From positions 248,001 to 312,000 of the forward strand of contig NZ_FOVG01000002.1 of the NCBI RefSeq assembly GCF_900115075.1: a stretch of 64,000 bases of DNA, written 5' to 3'. Each line of letters opens with the position of its first letter. The stretch's first letter is position 1. The notes beneath the pieces are model-generated. The model saw only the letters and a list, made by a program, of their open reading frames with translations, was not told the origin of the DNA and searched no databases. This document shows positions 11,112-21,070 of the stretch, in pieces. The translations under genes and the position numbers were made by a program. Source of the stretch: Candidatus Pantoea varia. Its GTDB lineage: Bacteria; Pseudomonadota; Gammaproteobacteria; Enterobacterales; Enterobacteriaceae.

Positions 11112-12020
11112 ATGGATCGACTTACCAGCATGAACGTATTTGTTACCGTCGTGGAATCAGGTTCGTTTGCCGCCGCCGCCGGGCAATTGCTCATCTCACC
11201 GCAAATGGTGGCGAAGCATATCGCCGCGCTGGAGAGGCATCTCGGCACGCTACTTCTGCATCGCACCACGCGACGACAAAGCCTGACGGATGTGGGCCGC
11301 AACTATTACGAACGCTGCAAAATCGTGCTGGCAGAAGTGCAGGAAGCGGATGCGATCGCGCTGGATATGCAGCAGCGGCCGTCCGGTACGCTGAAGGTCA
11401 GCGCCCCGGTGACCTTTGGTTCTTTCAGCCTGGCGCCGTTTGTGACCCGCTATCTTGATCGGTTTCCTGAAACCCAGGTCGATCTTGAACTCAGCGATCG
11501 GCTGGTTGATCCATTTGAAGAGGGTTATGAGGTGGTGATCCGGATTGGTGCGCTGGCGGACAGTTCAATCATCGCCCATCCGTTGCAGCCCTATGAGCTG
11601 ATAGCCTGCGCGTCGCCCGCCTATCTGGCGCGGCGCGGCGTTCCTGCCACGCCAGCAGATCTGGAGAAGCACGCCTGTCTCGTTTATGGCATCTGGTCAC
11701 CTTCAAAACCCTGCCGCTGGGTGTTTACCCGGGCGGGTAAGGTCGAAGAAGTCCATCCGCAGGGGAGAATGCGATCGAATGACTGGAAAGCGCTCCTTCA
11801 TGCGGCGCTGGAAGGCTATGGCATTACCCTGGGACCGGCCACCATTCTGGCTGAAGAGATCAGACAGGGACGGCTGGTCCAGGTGCTGCCCGATTATGCC
11901 GGGCCAGCACGTCCCATGCATGTGCTGATCCCGGCGGGCCGTCGCCAGACGGTGAAAATCCGCAGCTTTGTTAAGGCTATCATCACCGAGTTTGGCCTCT
12001 ATCCACCTGCATCCGGCTAA
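11112..12020 (+). CDS. LysR family transcriptional regulator
   Basis: An approximately 302-residue LysR regulator. The N-terminal winged helix-turn-helix (FVTVVESGSFAAAAGQLLISPQMVAKHIAALE) spans residues 8-40 and an effector-binding periplasmic-type domain fills the rest. The start at 11112 is preferred because AGGAGG at 11101-11106 lies exactly five bases before it; an ATG three bases earlier is too close. It diverges from the F420-reductase-like gene, the usual arrangement for a LysR protein and its target. The inducer is unknown. Confidence 0.88.
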   Translation: MDRLTSMNVFVTVVESGSFAAAAGQLLISPQMVAKHIAALERHLGTLLLHRTTRRQSLTDVGRNYYERCKIVLAEVQEADAIALDMQQRPSGTLKVSAPVTFGSFSLAPFVTRYLDRFPETQVDLELSDRLVDPFEEGYEVVIRIGALADSSIIAHPLQPYELIACASPAYLARRGVPATPADLEKHACLVYGIWSPSKPCRWVFTRAGKVEEVHPQGRMRSNDWKALLHAALEGYGITLGPATILAEEIRQGRLVQVLPDYAGPARPMHVLIPAGRRQTVKIRSFVKAIITEFGLYPPASG

Positions 12021-12029
12021 ACCAGGCGG

Positions 12030-13310
12030 TTAGCGGCTCAGCAGCGGGAGTAACTGGGGCAGCTGCGACAGCAGATAGAGAATCAGCCCGATAGTGCCGC
12101 CAACCAGCGTCCCGTTGATGCGGATAAACTGCAGGTCTTTGCCGATATTGAGTTCAATCTGCTGCGACATGTCACGCGCATCCCAGCTCTTCACGGTGTC
12201 GCTGATATGCCGCGTCAGGAAACTGGCGAACTCCGGCGCAACGCTGCGCGCCGCCTGCTCCAGATGCTGGTTCATCGAGTCACGCAGCGCCGGGTCGGCC
12301 GCCAGGGTTTCGCCCAGCCACAAGGCTGCACCACGCACTTTTTCCTGCACCCGTGAATCATCACTGCTGAGATCCGCCTTGAGCCAGTTGCGCATGTCAT
12401 TCCACAGCTCGCCGATGTAGCGATTAAATGAGGCATCCTCTTTCAGCCAGCCTTTGATCTCTTCGGCGCGTTCGGCCATCTCCGGGTCGTTCTGCAATTT
12501 AACGATCAGCTTGTCGACCGCCCGGTTAAAGCCGAGACGCAGCTCATGGCCCTGATCCAGCGCCACATCATCCAGCAGTGAATCGACCGCGTTCGACACC
12601 AGCTCGGCGCTGTGTTCGCCCAGCCACTCGGTCGGCAACATTTTGGCTTTGATCGGATGCTCGCGTTTCAGCCAGCGCACCAGTTGCATGGCAATAAACT
12701 CGCGGGTACTGGGCTTATGCAACAGCTTCAGCAGCTGTTCGATTGCCGCATCCAGCAGCGCCTGATGACGGTTGTTCTTCGTCAGGCTCTCCAGCAGCAG
12801 GGCGCTGGTCTGGCTGAGATCGACTTTGTCGATGGCACGATGCACGGCGCGGCGCATAAAGGTCTGGATCCGCGCATCATCGGTGAGATCGAGGAAGCCA
12901 CGCATCACCTGTAACAGATGGCGGCCAATACGGTCCGCGTTGCCCGGCGCATTCAGCCAGTGCGCCAGCAGGTTGGAAGGATCGTGACGACGAATCAGAT
13001 TCAGCAGGGAATCGGTATCAAGAAACTTCTCCTGCACAAAGCGACCGAGGTTTTCACCGATACGATCTTTGTTGCGCGGAATGATGGCGGTATGGCGCGA
13101 GATAAAGGGCACCGGCACGCGCCGGAACAGCGCCACCACCGCGAACCAGTCCGCGAGTGCGCCGACCATCGCGGCCTCCGCAATCGCTTTTACGCCACTG
13201 ACCCAGAAGCCGGGCGGCAGAAAAAGGGTGACGATGAAAGTCACGGCGGCGAGCAGCAACAGCAGCAGCGCCAGACGTTTGGTCCGTTTGAGTTCGTGTT
13301 GTTTATCCAT
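12030..13310 (-). CDS. DUF445 family inner-membrane protein, YjiN-like
   Basis: A 426-residue protein with an N-terminal membrane segment ([23 protein letters not shown]) followed by [28 protein letters not shown], a typical DUF445 opening. Next comes a long alpha-helical soluble part and a final membrane helix ([25 protein letters not shown]). It resembles E. coli YjiN in length and layout. The function of the family is not established. It is 24 bases downstream of yjgR and probably in one transcript with it. Confidence 0.82.
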   Translation of the reverse strand: MDKQHELKRTKRLALLLLLLAAVTFIVTLFLPPGFWVSGVKAIAEAAMVGALADWFAVVALFRRVPVPFISRHTAIIPRNKDRIGENLGRFVQEKFLDTDSLLNLIRRHDPSNLLAHWLNAPGNADRIGRHLLQVMRGFLDLTDDARIQTFMRRAVHRAIDKVDLSQTSALLLESLTKNNRHQALLDAAIEQLLKLLHKPSTREFIAMQLVRWLKREHPIKAKMLPTEWLGEHSAELVSNAVDSLLDDVALDQGHELRLGFNRAVDKLIVKLQNDPEMAERAEEIKGWLKEDASFNRYIGELWNDMRNWLKADLSSDDSRVQEKVRGAALWLGETLAADPALRDSMNQHLEQAARSVAPEFASFLTRHISDTVKSWDARDMSQQIELNIGKDLQFIRINGTLVGGTIGLILYLLSQLPQLLPLLSR

Positions 13311-13336
13311 AACCTGATCTTAGCAGAGAGCCGGGC

Positions 13337-14839
13337 TCATCGGCGACGGCCACCCAGCAGGCTGCCGAGTACCCCACGGATGATTTGATTCGTAATCTGA
13401 CGGGTGGCGCTTTTCGCCATGGTCTGCACCACACCGTCGTGTTTGCCGCCGCGCGGCCCGGTGCGGCCAAACAAAATCTCTTTCAGCCCGCCGAGGATGC
13501 CATTGTCGACCGCGACATCGTCGCCTTTAGCCGGTGGCGCACTGGCCTCATCGCTGGCGGCCTGGAAGCCTTTTTGCAGCTTCTCAAACGCCGATTCGCG
13601 ATCGACGTCGGTGTCATATTTACCATACAGCGGGGAATGATTGATCAGACCGTTACGTTCATCGCCGGTGACCGGACCCATACGCGAGCCGGGCGCAATC
13701 ACCATGGCGCGTTCCACTACCGACGGGCTGCCTTTGGCATCCAGGAAGGAGATCAGCACTTCGCCGGTACCCAGCGCCTGAATCGCCTCAACACTGTCAA
13801 ACGCTGGGTTGGCGCGCAGCGTATCGGCGGCCGTTTTCAGCGCTTTCTGATCTTTGGGGGTGAAGGCGCGCAGAGCGTGCTGTACACGGTTGCCGAGCTG
13901 GCCCAGCACCCGATCCGGAATATCTGCCGGGTTCTGGGTGACGAACCAGACGCCGACGCCTTTAGAACGGATTAGCCGCATCACCTGTTCGATTTTCTCC
14001 AGCAGCACCGCGGGTGCGTCGGTAAACAGCAGATGCGCCTCATCAAAGAAGAAGACCAGCTTTGGCTGATCGAGATCGCCTGCTTCCGGCAGATGTTCGT
14101 AAAGCTCCGACAGCAGCCACAGCAGGCTGGTGGCATAGAGTTTTGGCATCTGGTAGAGCTTCCCGGCGGAGAGGATGTTGATGACGCCTTTGCCGTTGCT
14201 GTCGACACGCATCCAGTCGGCGATATCCAGCATCGGTTCACCAAAGAAATGTTCCGCGCCCTGTTGCTCCAGCGTCAGTAAGCCGCGCTGGATCGCGCCG
14301 ACCGAGGCGCTGTTGATGTTGCCGTAGTGGGTCTGGAAACTTTTGGCGTTGTCACCGATGTACTGGGTCATGGCGCGCAGATCTTTGAAGTCCAGCAGCA
14401 GCAAGCCCTGGTCATCGGCAATGCGGAAAATGATCTGCAGGACGCCGCTCTGCACCTCATTCAGGTTCAGCAGTCGCGCCAGCAGCAGCGGTCCGAGGTC
14501 GGAAACGGTGGCGCGCACCGGATGGCCTTGCTCGCCAAAGATATCCCACAGCACCACCGGATTGCTCTGCGGCTGCCAGTCGGTGACGCCGATTTTTGCC
14601 AGTCTCTCCTGCAGCTTTTCGCTGGACTGGCCCGCCATCGCCACGCCGGTCAAATCACCTTTAACGTCGGCCATAAAGACGGGCACGCCAATGTTGGAGA
14701 ACGATTCTGCCAGCTTCTGCAGCGTGACGGTTTTACCGGTGCCGGTCGCGCCGGTGATGAGGCCGTGGCGGTTAGCCATTTGCGGTAACAGATGCAGTTC
14801 GACGTCTGGCGTACGAGCAATCAGTAGCGGGGAAGTCAT
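13337..14839 (-). CDS. yjgR: DUF853 family P-loop ATPase YjgR
   Basis: A 500-residue HerA/FtsK-like ATPase. The Walker A motif [11 protein letters not shown] is at residues 30-40 and a Walker B-type strand [13 protein letters not shown] is near residue 265, followed by the sensor segment [34 protein letters not shown] region. DUF853 proteins of this length include E. coli YjgR. The cellular role is uncertain; HerA relatives move or process nucleic acid. First gene of a leftward pair with the DUF445 gene. Confidence 0.88.
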   Translation of the reverse strand: MTSPLLIARTPDVELHLLPQMANRHGLITGATGTGKTVTLQKLAESFSNIGVPVFMADVKGDLTGVAMAGQSSEKLQERLAKIGVTDWQPQSNPVVLWDIFGEQGHPVRATVSDLGPLLLARLLNLNEVQSGVLQIIFRIADDQGLLLLDFKDLRAMTQYIGDNAKSFQTHYGNINSASVGAIQRGLLTLEQQGAEHFFGEPMLDIADWMRVDSNGKGVINILSAGKLYQMPKLYATSLLWLLSELYEHLPEAGDLDQPKLVFFFDEAHLLFTDAPAVLLEKIEQVMRLIRSKGVGVWFVTQNPADIPDRVLGQLGNRVQHALRAFTPKDQKALKTAADTLRANPAFDSVEAIQALGTGEVLISFLDAKGSPSVVERAMVIAPGSRMGPVTGDERNGLINHSPLYGKYDTDVDRESAFEKLQKGFQAASDEASAPPAKGDDVAVDNGILGGLKEILFGRTGPRGGKHDGVVQTMAKSATRQITNQIIRGVLGSLLGGRRR

Positions 14840-14915
14840 GATATTCCACTCTCAGGCTGAAGGTTATGCCTGAAGGATAGCAAGCCGGAGCGGCACAGGA
14901 GGAGAACTATTCGTG

Positions 14916-14948
14916 AAAAACGCGGCCGCTGCCCGGGGAGCAGCGGCC
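14916..14948 (-). terminator. Terminator of the peptide-binding protein gene
   Basis: A perfect nine-pair stem (GGCCGCTGC with GCAGCGGCC) with a seven-base loop, read leftwards and followed by GCG and five T residues, ten bases after the stop codon. Confidence 0.85.
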
Positions 14949-14958
14949 TGCAACAGCG

Positions 14959-16536
14959 TTACTTCTGCACCTCTTCAAAATTGAGCAGGCTGACACCGAT
15001 GCCCTGCTGCAGGTGACTAAGGTTGCTGCGCACTGCCACCTGGACGGCGCCCTGTAAGAGGACGACAAACGGCGAATCCTGCTGGACGCGGGTTTGCAGC
15101 CCGGTGTAGAGGTTGCGGCGTTTCACGGCATCGCTCTCTCCGGCGGCGGCGCGGGTCTGGGCGCTGAGTTCCGGAATAGACCAGCCGACGCGCCACGCCA
15201 GGGTTTTGCCGCCGCCCGGAACATTGGAGGCAAAGGTACTGGCGTTGGTGTTGGGATCGATATAGTCCGCGCCCCAGTAAGAAAATATCGCCTGGAAGTT
15301 ACGGCTGCGCATTTTGCTCCACAGCTCTGATTCTGCTACCGGCTGGATATCGAGCTGCACATCCGCTTTAGCGAAGCTCGCCTGCAGCGCCTGCGCCACG
15401 TCGATATAAGGCGGCTGATTCACCACCGTCAGCGCGATATGTGTGCCCGGTTTAATGCCGCCTTTTTGCAGAATCGCCTGAGCTTTTTTCAGATCGTAAT
15501 GGAACGGCGTCGTCTTCAGCGCGCCATCGAAGCCGTCTGGCAGGAAGCTCTGATGGATGCGGTACTGACCTTTCAGCAGCTGGTTTGCCAGGCTGTCATA
15601 GTCGACCAGCCAGCGAGCCGCCTGCCACAGCGCCGGATTCCCCAGCGCCGGTTGCTGCGGGCTTTGGGTGTTAAAGCCGATGTAATAAAGCAGGCTGGAC
15701 GGGAAGGCATCGACACGCACATTCGCCACATTTTTCAGTGCGGCAATCTGATCCGGACCGAGCTGATAGGCGACATCCACATCACCCTGCTGGATCAGCA
15801 GACGGCGGCTGCCGGGATCGGCTACGCCCTTGAGTAATACGCGCTTCAGATGCGGCTTCTGGCTGCTGTGGGGATTGGCCTCCAGCACCAGCGCCTGCAG
15901 CGGCACAAACTGTTTGATGGCATAAGCCGCACTGCCGGCGGAGTGAATCTTCAGCCAGGCATTGCCGTAATCGTTGCTGCTGGCATGCTCCTGCGCCAGT
16001 TTGCTGTCCACGATAGAGGCGACCGGCGCGGTCAGCAGGCGCAGCGCCAGATCGCGGCCGATCTCCGCTGGCCAGCGCAGCTCTAGCTGGTGGTCATTGA
16101 TCACCGTGAATTGCTGATCGATATTTTCCGGCGTCCAGCCAAACTCGCCCAGAATAAAAGAGGGTGCTTTATTGAGTTTTACCGCACGGGTTAAGGAGAA
16201 GACCACATCCTGCGTGGTCAGCGAATTACCGCTGGCGAAGCGGGCCTGAGGATTGAGGTCAAACACCAGGCTGTGGGGCGTTTTTCCGGCCTGCCAGCGC
16301 GTGGCGGCCAGTGGCGAGAGCTGCTGAGGGTTCTGATGATCCGGCTCCAGCAGCGTCTGGTAAATATTGCGCAGGCTGCTGTTGCTGACCGTTTCAAAAC
16401 TTTCCGCCGGATCGAAACTGATGATGCCATCAAGTGGCACGGCGACCACCAGCGTGTCGGCTGGCGTAGCGGCGTGTGCCGGGTGAACCAGTGCCAGAGC
16501 AGTGAATAAAGAGAGTGAGAGTCGCGTTTTGCGCAT
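14959..16536 (-). CDS. ABC transporter substrate-binding protein, peptide/nickel family
   Basis: A 525-residue family 5 solute-binding protein (DppA/OppA type). A signal peptide ends at HPAHA-AT (about residue 22), followed by TLVVAVPLDGIISFDPAESFE, the family's typical opening. Conserved internal parts include PTRWQAG-like and FSLTRAVKLNKAPS segments. It would bind a peptide or similar solute in the periplasm and hand it to an ABC permease. No permease or ATPase gene is next to it, so it is either an orphan receptor or shares components encoded elsewhere. Confidence 0.88.
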   Translation of the reverse strand: MRKTRLSLSLFTALALVHPAHAATPADTLVVAVPLDGIISFDPAESFETVSNSSLRNIYQTLLEPDHQNPQQLSPLAATRWQAGKTPHSLVFDLNPQARFASGNSLTTQDVVFSLTRAVKLNKAPSFILGEFGWTPENIDQQFTVINDHQLELRWPAEIGRDLALRLLTAPVASIVDSKLAQEHASSNDYGNAWLKIHSAGSAAYAIKQFVPLQALVLEANPHSSQKPHLKRVLLKGVADPGSRRLLIQQGDVDVAYQLGPDQIAALKNVANVRVDAFPSSLLYYIGFNTQSPQQPALGNPALWQAARWLVDYDSLANQLLKGQYRIHQSFLPDGFDGALKTTPFHYDLKKAQAILQKGGIKPGTHIALTVVNQPPYIDVAQALQASFAKADVQLDIQPVAESELWSKMRSRNFQAIFSYWGADYIDPNTNASTFASNVPGGGKTLAWRVGWSIPELSAQTRAAAGESDAVKRRNLYTGLQTRVQQDSPFVVLLQGAVQVAVRSNLSHLQQGIGVSLLNFEEVQK

Positions 16537-17225
16537 CGAGAGTTATCCTGAGTCGTTGATAGCTCTACTCTATCGGGCGCCGGATAATCTCAAAATGCCG
16601 GTTTGTTATGAGCTTTGCACAATTATTAGCGTAGAGATTCAGGCAAAGAGACAAAATAAGATAATGACGGTCAGTAATTATTTGGTCGCCATTTTACCGC
16701 GGGCGGAATAAAGCTGGTTTTACTCAGTCGATCACAAATTGCGCACAGTCTGATTGTATGACTATGCAAGTCACTATAGTGTTAACGATGAGAATGATTC
16801 TCTGGTATGGAAGTATGATATTTTTTTATCGGTTATTTGGCGTGATGATGACAGGGCGAAAATAATAACCTTCGTTCCTGCGTCAGAATGGCTAAATACC
16901 CGATGTTTATGCGGTTTTACCCCCGATTTCCGCGCTGTAAAGCTTTTACCTCTCTGCAACCCTTCTGCAACACCATGATAAACTTTCACTAAGACACATT
17001 TTAAATTCAATTTTTACATTCAGACATATCTATATCCCTAATATTGCCAGGTTATTAACCGATAAGTTCCGTTAGTCACCGAACCATAATTCTACCTGCC
17101 CTTGTCTGTTCTGCCGTCGTCTGTGCCGCGTGCGTTGATCTCTGCGGGGAGTTTTCCGCCTGCACTCAGCCTTTCAGCTTCATAACAAATCAAGCGGGTA
17201 TTTAGCAGATGAGAGTCGTGCGGAT
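16537..17225. other. Long regulatory gap upstream of gluconate dehydrogenase
   Basis: About 690 bases with no credible gene; the predicted frames lack family features and ribosome sites. It should hold the promoter of the substrate-binding protein (leftward, near 16540-16620) and that of the gluconate dehydrogenase operon (rightward). The centre is AT-rich and contains a perfect 13-base palindrome listed separately. Confidence 0.5.
16790..16802. promoter_or_regulatory. Perfect 13-base palindrome, Fur-box-like
   Basis: GAGAATGATTCTC is an exact inverted repeat around a central G. It resembles part of a ferric uptake regulator box (GATAATGAT-type half sites) but matches only in part. It lies over 400 bases before the gluconate dehydrogenase start. 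Its role is inference. Confidence 0.3.
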
Positions 17226-17954
17226 ATGCTGTTAGAAAAACCCACCACCAGGCGTAAATTTTTGCTCGGTTCACTGCTGGCGTTGCCATTAAGTGAACTG
17301 GTCTTCAAAGGCATGACTGCGGCACAGGCGGCAGAGATGGCCGCTCCGGAGTTAGCCGATTACAAACCCATCTTTTTTAGTGCCGATGAGTGGCAGTTTA
17401 TCCTGGCCGCCACTGACCGTTTAATTCCGGCAGGCGGCAAAGGCAAAGCGCCAGGCGCGCTGGAAACTAACGTGCCGATCTTTATTGATCAGCAGCTGCA
17501 CAGCGAAGCGTTTGGCAGCGAAATCTACATGCAGGGGCCTTTCAATACGCAGGCGCCTGCGACCATGGGTTACCAGATCCCGTTCCGCCCACAGCAGATG
17601 TATCAGACCGGTATCCGGCTGATTAATCAGTGGTCGCAGAACACCCATCAGAAAGCGTTTCATGCGCTGACGCTGGAAGAGAAAGATGCGGTGCTGACCC
17701 AGGTAAACAAAAACGAGATCGACTTTGCCGCGCTGGGCGAAGCTGATCTTAAGCCTGCCCATTTCTTCAGCCAGCTGCTTTCCGATACCAAGCATGGCTA
17801 TCTTGCTGACCCGATGTACGGCGGTAATAAAGGCATGAAAGCCTGGATCGCCATCGGGTTCCCCGGCGCGCGTGCCAGCTTCACTGAATGGGTGAAACAG
17901 CACAACGTTCCTTATCCGCTGGGTCCGGTCAGTGTGAAGGGCGAACGCGCGTAG
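17226..17954 (+). CDS. Gluconate 2-dehydrogenase small (gamma) subunit
   Basis: A 242-residue protein with a twin-arginine signal (TTRRKFLLGSLLALP, residues 7-21, cleavage probably after AAQAAEM), so it is exported folded to the periplasm. The body matches the gluconate 2-dehydrogenase subunit 3 family: FSADEWQFILAATDRLIPAG near residue 58. In the three-subunit enzyme this small subunit accompanies the flavoprotein through Tat export. First gene of a compact operon with the GMC flavoprotein 36 bases downstream. Confidence 0.92.
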   Translation: MLLEKPTTRRKFLLGSLLALPLSELVFKGMTAAQAAEMAAPELADYKPIFFSADEWQFILAATDRLIPAGGKGKAPGALETNVPIFIDQQLHSEAFGSEIYMQGPFNTQAPATMGYQIPFRPQQMYQTGIRLINQWSQNTHQKAFHALTLEEKDAVLTQVNKNEIDFAALGEADLKPAHFFSQLLSDTKHGYLADPMYGGNKGMKAWIAIGFPGARASFTEWVKQHNVPYPLGPVSVKGERA

Positions 17955-17990
17955 GGCGCGTCCACATCAGGGTTTTGAAACAGGATTATC

Positions 17991-19760
17991 ATGGCACAGG
18001 TTACTAAAAAAGAAGTCGACGTCGTGGTCTGCGGCCTCGGCTGGGCAGGCTCGCTGATGAGCATCGAGATGGCACTGGCCGGTCTGGACGTGCGCGCCCT
18101 TGAGCGCGGCGGCGATCGCGATTATGACGAGTTCGCCTACCCAAAACCGGCGGATGAATACGCCTATGCGGTGCGCAACAAGGTGTTTGCGACGCCCGCC
18201 GAAGTGGCGGTCACCGTGCGCTACAACAGCAGTCAGACGGCATTACCCACCCGTAAATGGGGTGCGTTTGCACCCGGCACCGGCGTAGGCGGCTCCGGCC
18301 TGCACTGGACGGCGGTACTGATCCGTCCGACGCCGACCGATATCAAACTGAAGACCTATGTCGATGAGGCTTACAAGCCGGGCATTCTGCAGGATGATAT
18401 GCGGGTGATGGACTTCCCGTTCAGCTGGGAAGAGATCGAACCCTACTACTACAAATTCGAACTGATTTGCGGCCAGTCGGGCAATACCGGCAACCTGCGC
18501 GGCAAAATCCTGGAAGGCGGCGATCCGTTTGAAGGCCCGCGTTCTGAGCCTTATCCGCTGCCTGCGCTGGATGACACACTGAACAACGTGATGTTCAAAG
18601 AGGTGGCGACCAAACTCGGTTACCATCCGTTCCCGAACCCGTCGGCTTGTGTGTCGCGTGCGTGGAAGAACCCGTACGGCAACCAGATCGCGCCGTGCAA
18701 CTACTGCGGCTATTGCAGTAAATATCCCTGCCTGAACTATTCCAAAGCATCGCCGCAGACCGCCGTAATGGATTCACTGAAGCGTATGCCGAACTTCTCC
18801 TATGAAGTGAACGCGGAAGTGATCAAGGTCGTGCTGAACGATGATAAGAAAACCGCGAAAGGCGTGATCTACATCGATGCACAGGGCAACGAGTGCTTCC
18901 AGCCAGCGAAAATCGTGGTGCTGAGCAGCTTCCAGCTCTACAACGTGCGTCTGATGCTGCTCTCCGGCATCGGCAAGCCTTACAACCCGATTACCGAAGA
19001 GGGTGTGGTAGGGCGTAACTACGCGTTCCTGTCCAACGGCGGCGCGACGCTGTTCTTTAAAGATAAAAACTTCAATCCGTACGCCACGGCGGGCGCGACC
19101 GGCCAGATGTTCAACGATATCTCGCCAGGCAACTTCGACGGCCCATCACTCGGCTTCCTCGGCGGCGCGAAGATCCACAGCTCACAGGCGACCGGTACAC
19201 CGATCAGCACCGCGCTGCCAAAAGGCACGCCGACCTGGGGCATGGGATACAAGGAAGGTCTGGAGGAGTGGTACGGTCATTCGATGAAGATCAGCATCAC
19301 CACCACCTGCCAGTCTTACCGCGATATCTATCTGGATCTCGATCCGAACTACAACGATCACCGTGGCCTGCCATTGCTGCGCATGACTTTCAACTGGAAA
19401 GAGAATGAGCTGAAGCTGCAGCAGCACCTGAAAGGCATCGTCGGCAATATCGCGAAAGAGCTGAATCCTGACAGCATGAGCATGAGCTTCCTGCCAATGG
19501 GCGCGGATTTCGATCTGACCAAATATGTCTCTACCCACAACGTGGGCGGTGCCGTCATGGGCGATAACCCGAAAACCTCGGCGCTGAACAAGTATCTGCA
19601 GAGCTGGGATGTGCATAACGTCTTTGTGCCGGGCGGCAACGCTTTCCCGCAGAACTTCCAGGCGAACCCGACCGATACCATCGGTGCGATTACCCTGATG
19701 GCGGCACAGGCGATCAAAGATCAGTATCTGAAAAATCCCGGCCCACTGGTACAGGCATAA
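17991..19760 (+). CDS. Gluconate 2-dehydrogenase flavoprotein (GMC oxidoreductase)
   Basis: A 589-residue FAD enzyme. The dinucleotide fold VVVCGLGWAGSLMSIEMA lies near residues 11-28 and the GMC C-terminal motif with NVGGAVMGDNP and NAFPQNFQANPTDTIGAIT at the end. Four cysteines at residues 236, 239, 242 and 247 (CNYCGYCSKYPC) resemble the cluster that binds an iron-sulfur centre in FAD-dependent sugar dehydrogenases. The enzyme oxidises gluconate to 2-ketogluconate on the periplasmic side and passes electrons to the cytochrome subunit. It has no signal of its own and presumably travels with the Tat-signal subunit. Confidence 0.92.
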   Translation: MAQVTKKEVDVVVCGLGWAGSLMSIEMALAGLDVRALERGGDRDYDEFAYPKPADEYAYAVRNKVFATPAEVAVTVRYNSSQTALPTRKWGAFAPGTGVGGSGLHWTAVLIRPTPTDIKLKTYVDEAYKPGILQDDMRVMDFPFSWEEIEPYYYKFELICGQSGNTGNLRGKILEGGDPFEGPRSEPYPLPALDDTLNNVMFKEVATKLGYHPFPNPSACVSRAWKNPYGNQIAPCNYCGYCSKYPCLNYSKASPQTAVMDSLKRMPNFSYEVNAEVIKVVLNDDKKTAKGVIYIDAQGNECFQPAKIVVLSSFQLYNVRLMLLSGIGKPYNPITEEGVVGRNYAFLSNGGATLFFKDKNFNPYATAGATGQMFNDISPGNFDGPSLGFLGGAKIHSSQATGTPISTALPKGTPTWGMGYKEGLEEWYGHSMKISITTTCQSYRDIYLDLDPNYNDHRGLPLLRMTFNWKENELKLQQHLKGIVGNIAKELNPDSMSMSFLPMGADFDLTKYVSTHNVGGAVMGDNPKTSALNKYLQSWDVHNVFVPGGNAFPQNFQANPTDTIGAITLMAAQAIKDQYLKNPGPLVQA

Positions 19761-19764
19761 GCGC

Positions 19765-21027
19765 ATGAATAAGCTGAAACTGAAGTCTTTTTTCTTTGCC
19801 AACGCGGTGCTGCTGGCCAGTGGTTTTGCGCTGCCGGTTCACGCCGAAGATGAAGCACAACTCATCAGGCAGGGCGAATATCTCTCGCGGCTGGGTGACT
19901 GCATGGCGTGCCACTCACTGCCCGGCAAGCCTGCCTATTCGGGTGGACTGGCGATTGAGTCGAACCTCGGCACCATCTTCTCCACCAACATCACGCCCGA
20001 TAAGCAGCACGGTATCGGCAACTACAGCGAGCAGCAGTTCTCTGACGCAGTGCGCAAAGGAGTATTACCGGACGGTTCCCATCTCTATCCGGCGATGCCT
20101 TACCCTGATTACGCCAAAATCAGCGATGCCGATATCCACGCGCTCTACGTTTACTTCATGAAAGGCGTGCAGCCGAGTGCAGAACAGCCGCCGGAAACCG
20201 ATCTGAGTTTCCCGTTCAGCCAGCGCTGGGGCATGCGGTTCTGGAACTGGGCGTTCGCGTCTGACAAGCCTTTCCAGCCGATTGGTGGCGCGTCAGCCGA
20301 AGTTAACCGCGGTGCCTATATCGTGGAGAGTCTGGGCCACTGCGGCAGCTGTCATACGCCGCGCGGTCTGGGCATGAACGAGAAAGCGCTGGATAGCGGT
20401 GACGATAAATTCCTGGCAGGCGGCAGCCTGAACAACTGGGATGTGCCGTCGCTGCGTGGTCTGCCACGCTGGAGCGAGCAGGAAGTGGTGGATTACCTGC
20501 AGACCGGCCGTAACGATAAAGCGGCAGTAGGTGGCGAGATGACCTCTGTGATTGAGCACAGCAGCTCACACATGACTGACGCCGATCTGAAAGCCATCGC
20601 GGCCTACCTGAAATTCCTGGGCGGCAACCCGCCATTGCAGGCGTACAACGTGCAGGCGCAGCAGGCGACAGAAGCTAAACTGACCGCGGCGAAGAACCTG
20701 AGCGAAGGCGAGCGTCTTTATCTGGATAACTGTGGTGCCTGTCACTTCGTGACCGGCAAAGGCGCGCCGGGGATCTTCCCGGAGCTGGATCAGGCGACGA
20801 TCGTGAATGCCAGCGATCCAACCGGTCTGATCCACACCATCCTGGCCGGTGCACAGCAGCCTTCCACCGCTAAGGCCCCGTCGAAACTGGCGATGCCAGG
20901 CTTTGCTCAGCGTCTGAGTGATGATGAAGTCGCGCAGCTGGCGACCTTTATTCGTCAGGGCTGGAGCAACACCGCGCCAGCGGTGAGCAAAGACCAGGTT
21001 GCTGAAGTGCGTAAAACGCTGAAGTAA
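19765..21027 (+). CDS. Gluconate 2-dehydrogenase cytochrome c subunit
   Basis: A 420-residue triheme cytochrome c. A Sec signal peptide (KSFFFANAVLLASGFALPVHA) is followed by three haem-binding motifs: CMACH at residue 46, CGSCH at 193 and CGACH at 323. This three-domain pattern is typical of membrane-bound alcohol and sugar acid dehydrogenases, where it passes electrons to ubiquinone. The start is 5 bases after the flavoprotein stop; together the three genes make the complete dehydrogenase. Confidence 0.94.
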   Translation: MNKLKLKSFFFANAVLLASGFALPVHAEDEAQLIRQGEYLSRLGDCMACHSLPGKPAYSGGLAIESNLGTIFSTNITPDKQHGIGNYSEQQFSDAVRKGVLPDGSHLYPAMPYPDYAKISDADIHALYVYFMKGVQPSAEQPPETDLSFPFSQRWGMRFWNWAFASDKPFQPIGGASAEVNRGAYIVESLGHCGSCHTPRGLGMNEKALDSGDDKFLAGGSLNNWDVPSLRGLPRWSEQEVVDYLQTGRNDKAAVGGEMTSVIEHSSSHMTDADLKAIAAYLKFLGGNPPLQAYNVQAQQATEAKLTAAKNLSEGERLYLDNCGACHFVTGKGAPGIFPELDQATIVNASDPTGLIHTILAGAQQPSTAKAPSKLAMPGFAQRLSDDEVAQLATFIRQGWSNTAPAVSKDQVAEVRKTLK

Positions 21028-21033
21028 TCGAGC

Positions 21034-21063
21034 TTTCCCCTCTGCCTGTCAGGAGAGGGGAAA
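21034..21063. terminator. Bidirectional terminator, cytochrome c / marC
   Basis: A ten-pair stem, TTTCCCCTCT with AGAGGGGAAA, extended by CCTG/CAGG in the loop, between two convergent genes. The T/A ends allow it to act on both strands. Confidence 0.75.
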
Positions 21064-21070
21064 TCCCGGA

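Noticed and set aside
19182..19802. A 206-residue leftward reading frame across the flavoprotein gene
   Set aside because: It lies wholly opposite the conserved GMC C-terminal region and has no recognisable domain.
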